From: Circinella umbellata
Taxonomy: Eukaryota; Mucoromycota; Mucoromycetes; Mucorales; Lichtheimiaceae
DNA: 64,000 nucleotides
Direction of reading: 5' to 3'
Assembly (NCBI GenBank): GCA_025093555.1
Contig: JAIWNF010000014.1
Location: 744,001 to 808,000, forward strand
The notes below the pieces were generated by a model, which ran no database searches, was not told the origin of the DNA, and saw only the letters and a list, made by a program, of their open reading frames with translations. Below are positions 1 through 12,855 of this stretch, piece after piece. Made by a program: the position numbers and the translations under genes. How positions within the stretch are numbered: the stretch's first letter is position 1; every line of letters begins with the position of its first letter.

Positions 1-1435
1 AACTTATTACTGATCTCTACAGCTAACTATCCACGTAAATATACCTCCACACCAATTGTCACATTACTTAAAGTAATAGTTGTAAGACACTTCTCATACA
101 CTAACATGTTCCATATAGTTAAATGTACTTTGAGCTTGAGTACTTGCTATTAGAAGCCCATCCATCAGAGAATATAGCTAATTAACAGTATCCTCATCAA
201 TAATGCCAGCAGTTTCACAAATGGAGTCTAGACTAAACATTGGATAAATAATAATACTGAATGTGTTTTGACAATTGAATTGATGTAACGCGAACAAGAT
301 ATTGAAAAATTTGGCAGCCTAGCTAAAGAATAGTAACGTAATTGTTATAGTCTAGATTATGTACTTCTGTTATACTTACTGTATATAAGCTTTAATAATA
401 ACGTATCAAAAAATAATAATAAATATTATAATTATAGAGAAGATTTTCATACAGATCTATTCATATCGTGTATATATAAATGAAAAAAGGTTTCAATTCC
501 TTGATTCTATTGTTATACAACAATTAATGTACCTAATGGAAAATAATATTGTTTAAATACATGATACATATAATATCCCATCGAATAGCAACATCATTTA
601 CGTATAGAGCATATTTTCTGAATGCATGTCTAATTTGAACTCTAAAATGTTAGTTAGCAACGTACAATGTTGCATATTCTTCTTATTGAAAAGAAAGAAA
701 GAAAAAAAAAATATTGTTGCATACATATATGTAGTACATGTGAAAGTTTTGTCACATGTAGCATGAAAGTTTATTGCTACGTAATTATATAAAAATGAAA
801 AAATGAATTGATTTTCATGTATAACATGGTCATACAATCACTACAGCATATTAAATTGTATCAAGACATCGTATCATATTCTCGATCTTATACATCTTGA
901 AAAGCTTATTTTTTTTGGGTGCGATGTACAGTGGACCTCCCCCACTAATTTCACATTCCTTAACTTCCATGAAAAGCAAAATAGAAAATAGATGGTTATA
1001 TATGTAGCCAAGAGGGTAACTCGTGATAATTAGTAAAAGAAACACATTTGTGATTATCGCAAAAAAGTTTTTAACTGCAGTATATCATTTCTCAAAAAAA
1101 AAGGAGATATTAATATTCTTTGATTATTGAATTGAGATGATAAAAAAAAAAGAAAAAGAAAAAGAAAGAGTAAGATAGAAGCAAATGTGTCTTTGTTGTA
1201 AAAAAATAAAAAATAAGATGGTATCAATAAGTATATATAAATATATAAAAAAAGAGAAAGAAGAAAATGTACAAATGCAAAATGAATTAAAACATAAAAA
1301 AAAAAATATGATGCTTTTTGAGCTATTAGAAAAAAAAAGAAAAAGAAAAGAAATATTGAAGGAGGAGCAATTGAAGGAAAAATAATCATTTTGATTGATC
1401 GTAAAAAAGAAAAAAAAAGAGAGAGAAAGGTAAAA
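1..1435. other. Gene-poor left edge
   Basis: No intact gene is visible. The sequence is very AT-rich, with A/G-rich low-complexity tracts at about 1140-1430 just beyond the 3' end of the SCAP gene, which probably include its 3' untranslated region. ORFs here are short and biased (poly-Phe, poly-Lys). On the minus strand at about 100-325 one reading frame has protein-like composition but is interrupted by several stops, so it is at best a decayed gene fragment. Confidence 0.6.
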
Positions 1436-4400
1436 CTAATGACCAAATTTACGAGGTGCTATATTACATTCAGATGCCCTTGAACAATTTGCTTGTGAAG
1501 AACAATCAGTAATATTACACCCAGAAGGTGAAGTTGTAATAACTGGAGTCCGTCTTCTATTAACATGACCTTTGCCACCACAACATTTACCATTGACACT
1601 ATTCTTCCCACCACAGCATTGTGAATTTTTCTTGCTATTGCCACTACAACATGTTGATGATGAGTGTGATCTCTTTGATTGTACCGACGTAGTAATCTTA
1701 AGATTTGTTGAGGTATCAATATTCATATGAATGTTGCCACCAACGCCAGGATTATTTGCTGTATTTGCTATTATCGTTCCAGAATGGAAGTCCCGTTTCC
1801 GATACCGATCATCCAAATAGACAACTTTGATAAAGTTTCCAAAATCGCAAACCAAACCAGAGCCATTTAATGGAACTACGTGTCGTATAGTCGAGAACGG
1901 TAACATTTCTGATGCTTCATCATATTCATCCTCGTCATCGTCGTAATGATAATCGTCACGACTGTTTTTGGCGAGTACTTTTCCACTCATATCATGTCGT
2001 TTTTTCCGCTGTGATCGATTATAATTTTCAGAACGGTGAGATGTTGATAGTGAGACATTCTCATACAACATATTCCATAAAGAGTGCAAAATACTAGCAT
2101 TGTTATCGCCATGAGTAGATGCTTCTTGAGCATCTTGTTGAAGTTGTGATTTGCTTTTTTCCAAATTAAATGTTTCAACGGGTATCATTCCTGGCACTTT
2201 TTCTTCATCCTCCTCATTGTCAGATGGATTATAATATTTTAAGGATGCGAACCATGCTTCCCAGTCACCTTGTCTACTTTTGCGTACCCCACCAAGTACC
2301 ATATTATTACAAAAGACAAGCCCTCGTCCAGCCTGTTGATCGATTGAACCAAGGAATGTGGGCTCCAAAGCAATATTGGTTTCACCTCCAAGTTGTTCAA
2401 TGTCCAATAATTCCATCGTCTCGGAAATCGATGTTGCTGCTAATGATGATGTCGGTGTAGGCTGATGTTGTGTCGCACGATATACACGTCTTCTTGGTGA
2501 TGACATACGTCGTGGCCGTTTACCGCTACTATTGTTGTCATCGTTACGTGAACGTGTAGGGTATCGTTTCTGACGATAATCTTTCGTGCATAACGTACAA
2601 CTGACTTCATGTTTTTCGTCCGCTCGTTCAAGACGCCATACATGGACAGATTCGTCACTGGAAGACGATGCAACAAAAAATCCATTTCCAAAACATGTAT
2701 CACATCCCCGACAAAGTCCTGGTCCATTTTCTACTTCACAGTAGCGATCTATGACGACTTGCGTAATAGGTCCACGATGGTCAGATTCAAAATCGTTTGC
2801 AATTGCTGATTCATAAGATCCATTATTGATGGTATCAGGATCTAATGTAGTCATTCGTTGTCGTCGACTTTGTTGTTGTTGTTGTTGTTGTTGAATACTG
2901 AATCCACCATCGTAACGTATATTATTATTACCATCAGGAATTCGACTAAACTTCAACAAAGGGCCACCCACCATTGGTACTTCTTTATTACGCTGTTTAA
3001 TAAATCCTCCAGCAGCTAATGTACATATCGGTTCGCCTGTTTCAAAATTCCATACTTTAACTGCGCCATCACTGGAGCCGGTCACCAATGCACCCATACC
3101 TCCAATAGGAAGCTCCGTTGCTAGTGCAGTGATGGCATGTCCTTGATGTGCATTTAATGTATAGGCGCATGTCCACAATGTATCACTTACATTATCTTTA
3201 CTATTACTATTATTATCCAATCGACGACGCTCCCAGCATTTAACGACACCATCTTTGGACGCTGTAAATATCCATGTAACACCCAGTTTAGGATGAGGTG
3301 CTTTACATTCGACTACATGCAAAATAGTAATATCCCTAGTGTGATCAGATGGAATAGATTGTATGCATTCACCAGAAAGAATGTCCCATTCACGAATTAT
3401 GCCACTCTTGTGCACAGACACTAAATAATTTTGTGATTGATTATCCGTCACGGCTTGTTTTGCAGCTGCTTCAGCAACAATAGGATGACAATATTCGACA
3501 ACTGCGCCAACAAATTGTACTGCAATTACGCGATCAGTAAAACTTCGACGATTTTGTTTCGTAGTTGTATGTTGTTGTGATGGTAATGGTACTGAATCCA
3601 TTGCTGTTGTTGTTGATACATGACACTGTCGACGTTGTCTTAATCCAGATAATGCCAATGGTTGTTGCTCATCTTGCTCTTCAACAATGATAGGGATTTC
3701 TGTTTCAACACGTAATTCACGTAATAGATTACCATTCTCCATATCCCATACACGAATCATACCATCGTCGAATCCAGAAGCAATCCATTTATTACCCTGA
3801 TCAATTTTGACGCAGCGTGCAGACATCATTTGCTTTGTCATTACAGTTGAAATTGTTGCATTTGTCAATGCACGTCGTTTTTTCAACATACCCTTGTTGC
3901 TGTTATTGTTAATATCTTTAGGTTGACGCCAGTAAGTGGGATTTAAATCGCCTTTCATCACACCACTATGGGTTTGTTGAACACGATCCAATCGAGCCAT
4001 CCATTCACCCTCTTGAGTATCCCATAATATGATACGACCATCTTGTCCACAAGAGACAAGCGTTCCATGTTTAGCATTGGCAGCAAGTCGTCGAACATCG
4101 GCCACATGTTTTCCAGACAGTGTTTTGATATCTACTTGTTGAATACTATGCTCCACTTGTTGTTTATTGAATTGTTGCTGTGCAAGGATCGCGCCACGAT
4201 GAATACCATTCTCGTCATAGTCACCCAACTCTTGAGCAATACGTTGTCCAATGGAGCCTGGTATATGAGTTAACATGCGATATAATAAAAATCCACAATA
4301 ATTCATGGTTTGTATCAATAACGACTTTAATAATGGTCGAAGCCAACCTTCACGCCAAGAAGGTGTTAACCAAATGATAATACCGACAAGTACAACACAT

Positions 4401-7103
4401 AGCAAAATGGATGGGATATTGATGCTTAATAACAAAGTTCCACAACGTTTCATTATATCCAACATAAGTTGTCGGAATCGTGATGGTGGACGAGGAAATT
4501 GATGTTTGATAGAAGAATCATCATACATTTTTTGTTGTTGTTGTCGTTGATTATGTTGTTGCTGTGGTTTCGATTTAGACGAATAATATGCTTCCATTTG
4601 AAGTACATGTGTCAATGCATCATCAGCAGTGGATGTATAAACAACAAGATAAGGTGGGTTTACTTGAAGTTGCATTGAATCATGGAATGGGTTAACTGTA
4701 CTCCAAAAACGTGTAGATGTTGATACTAATTCGTTATTCAGTATATCGTCGTTAGATGTAGTTGAATCATTTTGGTTTTGTTGTACAGAAGATGTAATCC
4801 AAGAGGAACTTCGGAATAAAATAAGAATAATAAAACAAAGCTATAAAAAGAAAAGATTGGAAAGATAAAAAAAAAACTCAGTTAATTTTACTATTTTCTT
4901 TGTCATTTTTATAATTTAATAATACCCTAACTAACTTACCACGAGCGCATTTAATGTTCGATGTGTTTTAAATTGTTTGCATTCTGCACACGATTTAGCT
5001 TCAGCACACTCATCAATAGGTTCTTGAATAGGACATAAATCAGGTGCTGTATCAGCATCAATATTATATTTTGATAATTCACGTAATCGTTTGGATGTTT
5101 GACCATCATCAAGATCCGTAAGCTATATATAACAACAAAACAAACAGAAAAGTTTAGTGTAACTATGTATGACACATAATTTTTTTTTCTGTGTCTTTAT
5201 GCTCTGTCTCTCTCTCTCTTTCTCTCCGCAATTTCCCCTCATCCTTCATTCCCATTCTTATTATAGTCTGTTTTTTTTTGTTCGTCCGCAATTATTTCTC
5301 ACTCTCTTTTTAGGTATCACCAAAACTTGGTTTTGTGTAATACAAAAAAAATATATATATATTTTTGCCTCTTCTTTTTTTTTTTTTTTTTGCTCTCTTA
5401 CCTCGACACATTTGACATTAATAGCAAGAACAGCTATAAAAAATGTCATTTCCAGTAAATAACCAATGATCAAAGCAAGTCGTGCAAATAGACAAAAATC
5501 ACTGACGATAGGAATTCGCATAGCATCACCAATAGCAAGAATAATTAATTCTGCAATCAGCGTAGCTGTCATGGGTACTCCGACACTTTCTAAACCTATT
5601 AATATATATATATGTTCGATTGAGATACATGTGTTTAAATATAACTTATGAATATACATGTGCGTGAATGTAATATATGACTGAATTCCCTTTTACCTCT
5701 GCCAATTTTTTCTTGTGAACGCATATCACAACCAGCATTTACCATTGCATTTGTAAGTAGAAATGTATTCTCCAAAGAAGCAACAATAGGAACAATTATT
5801 AAAATATACCAAGGAGTTACCATGTGACGCCAAAGATGAAAATAGTTAAGGATGCCAATGGTTGTGGTGAAACAGGAAAATGCCATAAACACAGAAGCAA
5901 GTCCCAGTCCGAATTGGGACCGAAGGAGATGTGCATTACCAAGGGCGTTTGCTATAATCAAGCTCAACGTTATGAAAACAAATATGCAGACAAATATTTC
6001 AATTGGGAGATAATGAGGAAATAGTTGGAGCTTAAATGTAAGAAAAAAAAATGTATATATAAGAGTAAATGATATTATTATTATGCAAGATTTTTTACTC
6101 TCCCTGATTTTTTTTTAGGATGCATATATATGTATAGAATTATATGAATAAAATAGTTTACCTGGTATTGAACAGTTTGAAGATGCATCATAGATAGCTG
6201 TGTTTGCCAAGCATTGTAATGTTGTTGATCATTATTATCTTGTTTCAAAGAAGAAGGAGAAGATAATTCACCCATTTGTAATTGTTGAGTTGTATGTTTC
6301 CATAATGCATTCCATACACGTTGTGTATAATCAAGATGATTTGTTGTTTGTAATAAAATAGTGAGAATAATGGAATCTGCTTTTAAAAACCGTCCAAATG
6401 GATCCAATGTAGCATTACCAAATACACTATAAGGATGCATTGGTAATCCTGTACTTGTTGATTCATCAAGATAGGGAGATGAATGATGTTGTTGTTGTTG
6501 ATGATGCCATTGATGTATCTTATCAACCCAATGATTTTTATCATCGTGGCGACCATCTACACCAATTATAGGTACATAATTACTGTTGCTACCATCGTTC
6601 CTATTTTTATAATACTCGAGGGGTGAATGAATCATACATTGTCCACGTTTCGTTAAACATATGGTGGCAAGGGACACAGGTTTTCGGTCAACATAAACAA
6701 CAGTTGTCGTTAATATGTCTTGTAAATTTTGTACATGCTCAAGTAATTCATTATTGATTATATTGTCTTTATTGGCGATTCGTATTTGTTGAGCAATCAA
6801 TCGAGGTGTTGTTTGTGTTGAAGTTTTTGTGCCTTTTGTAGTAGGCGTAGTAGTAGTAGTTGTTGTTGTTGTAGTAATATTTTCGAGTCGTATATAAGGT
6901 GAATATTGCCAAAAGTGCGCATCGATCACGTCATGAGGATTAGCATTAAAACCAAAAGAATTCAAAGCATCAAGTATAACAGAATAAGAACACAAGCTAA
7001 CTAGAAAAATTGATAAGAGCAAAAAACAAATTGAACGCGAAGTAAATGCTTTGCCATATCGATAAAAATAGGCAGATACACTGGATTCTGCCTGTAAAGG
7101 CAT
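1436..7103 (-). CDS. SCAP: SCAP orthologue: SREBP cleavage-activating protein (sterol-sensing domain + WD40)
   Basis: SCAP escorts the membrane-bound SREBP transcription factor from ER to Golgi when sterols are low. Five exons read in frame: 6162-7103, 5697-6030, 5402-5595, 4940-5122, 1436-4840, all with GT-AG borders, giving 5058 nt (1685 aa). A first membrane segment lies near residue 25 and is followed by a lumenal loop with a CLTKRGQC stretch resembling the animal lumenal loop. The sterol-sensing domain is at about residues 315-490 (helices around FGLGLASV, LENTFLLTNAM and FCLFARLALI). VELTDL at about 489-494 matches the MELADL COPII signal. Further membrane segments lie near residues 553 and 690 (LLCVVLVGIIIWL). 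WD40 repeats start at about 790 (LVSCGQDGRIILWD) and run to about 1570, with a poly-Gln run inside. The tail is unusually Cys-rich (CCGGK repeats). The protein is longer than human SCAP (1279 aa) because of low-complexity inserts. The first exon begins at the only suitable Met before the first membrane helix. The SSD alignment is convincing; the exact WD40 count is not resolved. Confidence 0.93.
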
Positions 7104-10100
7104 TTACTGAAGAAGAAAAAAAAAAGGAAGGGGGCGGGAGGGGAAAAAGGAGGAGGAGTGAAGAGGAAAGGAAGAAAAAAGATATAAAAATAAAGAAAAT
7201 AAAAGAAGGGAGTGGGAAATATACAATTAAAAAAAAAAGTTCTTATTATTTGACACAGGTCCGTCTTTTTACCTTGTAAAACTGCTATTAAACTACATTA
7301 AAACTACCCAACTATGAAGATTCGTGAGTGTAAAAAAACATACTCACATAGCTCCGCTATATTAAGAACAAAAAAGCTTTTTTTTTTCATGCTTTTTTCT
7401 TCTTTGTGTTTAATTAACTGTTTAAAAATGATTTGACTTTTTTTCTTGCCACCAATTCCCTACCTCCTCCTTTTTTTTTATATAGTTTAGATATTTTTTT
7501 TTTTGGCTTACCATTAGTCAATTGTATTACTATGCATACCATTAACATAAAAGGTCACAACAGTAAATAGTAAGGTGTGTACATGGTTCCATGCTAAGGT
7601 ACACAAAAAAAAACGAGTTATACCTAGAAAGGAATATAGACAGAAAAAAACCAAACCAAGGGATGAAAACCACTATTTTTTTTTGTCAATTAACTGCGTG
7701 TAGTCTAATTAAATAGTCTTCTGACTAAGTTGATCAATTTTAGTGAGTACCAAAAAAAAGAGGTTGGTCTAAACTTGTTGCTCGCATTTTACCAATTTCC
7801 TCCCTCTTTCTTCCTTCTTTTTATTTTTATTTTTATAAAATTGCCCAATAAAGAAATAAGAAGTTTTATTATAGCCAAATGGAATATATCTATTTCGTAT
7901 CATCAACAAGTCTTTAAAAATAAATAAATAATAAATGCTATTAACTAATCTAATATTTCTTTTTATAATGAGAACTATTATTTTTCTTTTCTGTAATACG
8001 TACGCTATAGTTATTAGATTATAATTAATAAGGTCCTGGGAAGATTTGTTTTATTGATCGCAATAAAAAGGAGTACACGTGGCTTATTCAAAACTGTAAC
8101 CAATTTACAGTAGGTTATACCTGCTGTCATTCTAATACGTTTATAGTGTTCTGATTTTTAAACAATCATCCACGTGTATGATCATGTAAATGAAAACTTA
8201 TCTCTTTTATCTTGAATCTGAAATTGCACATATAATATTAAGAATGTCATTTTTGATGCCAAGCATTACCTTTTCATGTTATTTTTTTTCTCTTTATTCA
8301 TGAATTTTTTTTTATCATCATATGCATTCGATGTTTTATGTTTCTAAGACAATAAATATAACGGATACATACTCTTGTAAACTAGGACATTGTTTTTTTC
8401 CCAAGTTAAATCAAAAGAAATAATGTCAAAAATCGGTCAAACTTTTTCTTTTTGGTTTCAATTTGAATTCTATATCTTATACATCCTCTTCTTGGGAACA
8501 TATATAGTACTGTTCAGAAGATCGTGCTTTAATTCTGATAAAGTTTGTTGTTCTAGATTCTGTTTTTCCTTTACGATACACCCGCATTACCGAACGATGA
8601 CTATTACTATTGTATATACTGATGGTATGTCTTTATATCATCATATATAACAGCAAAACATGTACTTTTTTCTTTTGAGTTCTGCTATCTACGACAAGCA
8701 AGTTATTGAATACCTATCTTTGGACTTTATTTTGTTAGCTTGTATTTCATGTTCGTTAACAATAGACATCTTCGGATATGACAACGCTTTTCTTAATTGG
8801 TGATGACTGAAATGCTGTTATGTGCTACAAAATATTATAGCTATTATAGTCAAAATTGTGATAATATAGCTTACTCTCTAATATACGTTTCATTGTATAA
8901 TATACATTCTGACATCACTACATCAACATATGAAGAAGAATTGAATGATGTAATACAGACAAGTATTACTTTAAGAAAAAAAACATGCAGCGTATAACCA
9001 AAGATGCGATATAACAATATCAGTACTGATTTCTATACTACGATGGATTCATTATTAAGTATAGCTTTCATTCTGTATAGATCATGTCATCATTAGTATC
9101 AAGTCTTTTGATTATCACTGAGTTGATACGTATTCATCAATAATTTTGTGATATATGGTTTTCATGGTTCTCAATTCTATTTTATTTTGCCCAGATAATA
9201 TCTCTCTATATGCTGTAATAATAGCTTGGGTCTATAGCTACGTACTTTTTTAAAAAGTAATTTGCTTCAAAAACATCAAAATACAAATAAATGAATCGTG
9301 CTTTCTTCATGCATAATAGATGGATGTAAATACAGCTAATGGGAATCTTTTTCTTTATTGATGGGCTAAATTATTAGCATAAAAAAAGGCTTGTAAAATT
9401 CAAGGAGTGACTAAGCATTATCCAAATAAAGGGTCGAGAAATACTTGAGCCCTCTTTATAACACATTTGCGTTTAGGTAGTGTCTGACTAAATGGCTGGA
9501 AAGTGCTTGAATCCAACTCCAATTTTCTTATCAAAAGAACAATTCATATCACATTTGAATTGATTGACTATATAATGTGGATGGTCTTTTGGCAGCTTAT
9601 TTTTTGAACATATGTAAAAGATTAATGATAAATCATATTAATATAAAGAAGTCTTAGCCTGGTGTCTTTATGCGTATCATGCATGTTCTCTTTGTATAAC
9701 GAGTCTATATTATTAAACTTGTTTTGACTGTTTTGAGTGATCACCTTCATTTCAATACACCAAATTAAAAATAATATATAAAGCTCATTGTGTAGCATTC
9801 CTGACACTTGACTCGTATACTACCCTTATCACCATCGTCAAAAAAAGTTCTAATAATCGTTTTTCTATCCCTGTATTGTTTTTTTTTAAATTTCTTCTGT
9901 TACCGTGATCAGTTTCCATGCTGATATAGATTACTCAATGAACATGTGTAGATGTGATGGTATAGTAATATAAAGTAGAAGAGTCTTACGTCTCTTTATT
10001 ATAAATATTTTTTTCCATATTTCTGTTATTCCGAATGATGTTTTTCCCCTATGCCTCGCACTGAACGATGAACTTTTTTTTTCAAACCTGTCATTGTCTA

Positions 10101-11154
10101 CGTTGAAAGACAAAAAAGAAAGAGGGAGTTCCTGTCAATACGCGCAAAGGTATGCCATACATCTGATTATTCCGTCTTCTACCACAATTTATTACTGAGC
10201 ATGTGTTGATATACAGATAATAAATATACTATTGGCTTTTCTATCTGGCCTAGAATGTTATGAGGCGGTTACACTATGGAATCAATGTAATAAAAGAAAT
10301 TAATAGTAGTCAAGTATAACATTAGAATAATATAATACGTACGTAAAATATTTGACTTTTCTCACTTCCGATTTATTCAATGGTGCAATGAGCATAATGT
10401 CGATCATTTCAAGATAGGTTGCTTGATTTGTCCAATCAGTATATATGAAAATTGTATTGTTTTTTTCCTAATGATTCGCGGCCGAATTATTTCTCAAGGA
10501 TTTTCCGCGAAGTTGAAAATAATCAGACGCAAACATAAAATCACAGCGGACGTAAACTGCATGATTTTTTCGGTCGTATCAAAAACGGCCCCTCTCACAC
10601 ACACATAATATATATATATATATAACGATGGATTGATATCTAGATATACATACTGTATATTTATTGTTAATAAGACAGAAAAGGGTTATCTTTCTAATCG
10701 CACTGATTTACATGTTTATTATGCGCATAATCCTTTTGAATCATTAAATCAATCAGGTATAAAATTAAATTTTTTTTAATGGTTATAATTTTGCATAACA
10801 CGGAGTGATTACGAATATTTATAAGTTCCGACTTTTTTTTTTTGGGATAAGATATGATTATAAAAAGAAAAAAAAAATAGTGGTATAAAGAAAGTAGCAA
10901 TGATATAAAATATTCCAGATGGTTTGTTGAATGTTTATATTACAAAATGAATGGGTGTTATGATGATGATGATGATAATAAAAAAAAAATGCAATGATGA
11001 AAAGATAAGGAGGAGGGTGCAAGAGGAACTATTTACAAAATGAATAAAATATAGAGATTTGAAAAGGGCGGAAGCAAGGGTGGAAAGAATATATATAATT
11101 AATTTTCTCTTTTGATTGACACACACACGTGATAATAAAAGTGGGTGAAACTAT
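7104..11154. other. Gene-free interval between SCAP and arrestin genes
   Basis: About 4 kb without a supportable gene. The first 150 bases beyond the SCAP start are purine-rich on the plus strand and probably belong to its promoter or 5' leader. Small ORFs (for example 8390-8650 and 8797-8997 on plus) have no recognisable domain, no convincing splice context and ordinary AT-rich composition. A short, less AT-rich patch at about 10480-10600 stands out but matches nothing I recognise. I see no tRNA-like or repeat structure. Confidence 0.6.
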
Positions 11155-12855
11155 TTAGTTGATAGCTGTTGTTCTACTTGGAAGAACAAGAGAATCATAA
11201 GCAGGTAAAGAACCTGAAAAACTGTAAAGTCTTCTACTTGTACAAGCAGTACTATAAGAAGGGACTCGACTTAAATCAACACCTTGCCACCATGGTAAGG
11301 TATCTTCAGGACCTCGAACAACATCTTCATCAATACTACTTGCACTACTTGTTGTGGTACTTGTATTTGTACTTTCGATATTGGATGCTGCTTCATTAGG
11401 TAATGCACGAGCGATCGCTGAAGGTAAATCACCTGATGCAATCAAACTAGCAACTAGAACAGGGTCATAGGGCATTGATTTCCATGCATCTTCATATGCA
11501 GGCAATTCATTGGCGTCTTCTTCAGGGGCAAGAGAAGCAATAATTATAGGGATAGCAGCTCGTAATTCTATATAAGTAAAAAGAAGTTTAAAGAAGATGT
11601 TAGCAACTTGTTCAAAAAAGAAAGTTCCATTGTATGTAGTTTCTGTACTACGTACCAGAAATATGACCATCAGCATTCATCATAGATACTGTAAACTTGA
11701 GTTTATGTTTGATTTTAATCAGATCAGAATGTAGATCAGAATGGATATTATGTTCTGAAGGTACTGTCAACACTTCAGTTGTTGTCCAGCGATCGGTAGC
11801 ATTTGAGAAATGATCGTCATGGGTATGATGTACAATACGACCTTCACTCTTGGTATGTTCATTGGTAGATAAAGTGATGTATTCCTTCAAGGAACAAGTA
11901 ATGGATCGTACCGTTAATTGACTTGCAATCGGAACGAGATCAAAAAAGATAGGGATAGGACTGTCACAACTAAAGACTTTGCGTGGTACACTAATGTTGT
12001 ACGACAATTTATCTGTCCATTCGTTGGAAATCACAACAGATTGATTTAATTCAAGGGACGAAGGTAACATTAATCGACTTAATAAAACATTTCTTTTAGC
12101 AATATAATTCATTGAAAAAGCAGGTCGTTCAGCTACTGCTTTTAATCGATAATAGACTTGACCCAAATCATGTTGAATAGTACTTGGAAGATCACCCGGT
12201 AATGGAAGTTCAAAATCCCTATTGTTGATAAAAAAAAAAAGATTATATTGAGTTATTTTTCGCTCCGATTCTTTCCATAACGAAGAAGAATACAATCAAA
12301 TCCGGCTTCTTTAATAGCGGAGCCGGATTGAATTAAATAATGAACATAAAAGAGGTGATACATGATCCCGGAATCGGAATAATAAGGGTTTCTTTTATGA
12401 TATGAGGTGATAAAAAATAAAAAGTGGCAGAATTTTTTCTTTTTTTTAAAAGAGGCTTACCATTTGTAAACTCCTTCAGAAAGATGATAAGCTTTACGTT
12501 TATGTGGCATAAAGTTCCATTCATGTTCAATAATTGTTCGTTCTTCCTTATAATGACGTTGATGAGATCCATGACCTATATATAATTTTTTATTTTATTT
12601 AGTTTATCCATCGAATTATATAATAGGATAATAGGATAATAGATAAAGGATAATATAATTATCGTCTTTACCTTCTGTCCATTGGACTTTGGTTCTTCCT
12701 TGAAACTTTAATGTAATAGATTTGATTTTGGTATTTTCACGAGAATCCAATACAACTGAGCCTCTTAAAATGACACCAGCCGATTCGTCTGTTGTACCAT
12801 GAAGAATGACATGGTCAGTTTCTAAATTGATTGCAAATGTTGTTGATCCATGCAT
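11155..12855 (-). CDS. Arrestin-related trafficking adaptor (alpha-arrestin)
   Basis: Alpha-arrestins connect Rsp5/NEDD4-type ubiquitin ligases to plasma-membrane transporters to trigger endocytosis. Four exons in frame: 12672-12855, 12461-12575, 11656-12218, 11155-11567 (1275 nt, 424 aa). The N-terminal arrestin domain shows the typical run from a beta-strand opening (about residues 5-60) to FELPLPGDLPSTI at about 102-114, a hallmark of fungal arrestin_N domains, and YYRLKAVAERP soon after. The arrestin_C part covers about 150-320. The C-terminal tail holds two LPAY motifs (ELPAYEDAW, about residue 310, and SLPAYDSLV, near the C-terminus), of the type bound by WW domains of Rsp5. All introns have GT-AG ends; intron 2 (12219-12460) is the longest and contains a hairpin. 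Start chosen as the Met opening the first arrestin strand. Cargo cannot be inferred. Confidence 0.88.
12299..12329. repeat. Intronic inverted repeat (hairpin)
   Basis: AATCCGGCT (12299-12307) and AGCCGGATT (12321-12329) form a perfect 9-bp stem with a 13-nt loop inside intron 2 of the arrestin gene. It is unusually GC-rich for its surroundings. It could be a small mobile-element footprint or an RNA structure in the pre-mRNA; function unknown. Confidence 0.6.

Noticed and set aside
1054..1446. Minus-strand ORF of 130 codons rich in Phe and Leu, and a plus-strand Lys-rich ORF at 1185-1385
   Set aside because: Both come from A/G-rich or T/C-rich low-complexity DNA on opposite strands; neither has a domain or plausible gene context.
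2868..2892. Poly-Gln (TTG)n repeat in SCAP as a possible regulatory repeat
   Set aside because: Short and in a low-complexity linker; polyQ tracts are common in fungal proteins, and nothing shows a function.
7104..11154. Several 60-90-codon ORFs in the long gene-free interval
   Set aside because: No domains, no splice partners, and no composition distinct from flanking AT-rich DNA.
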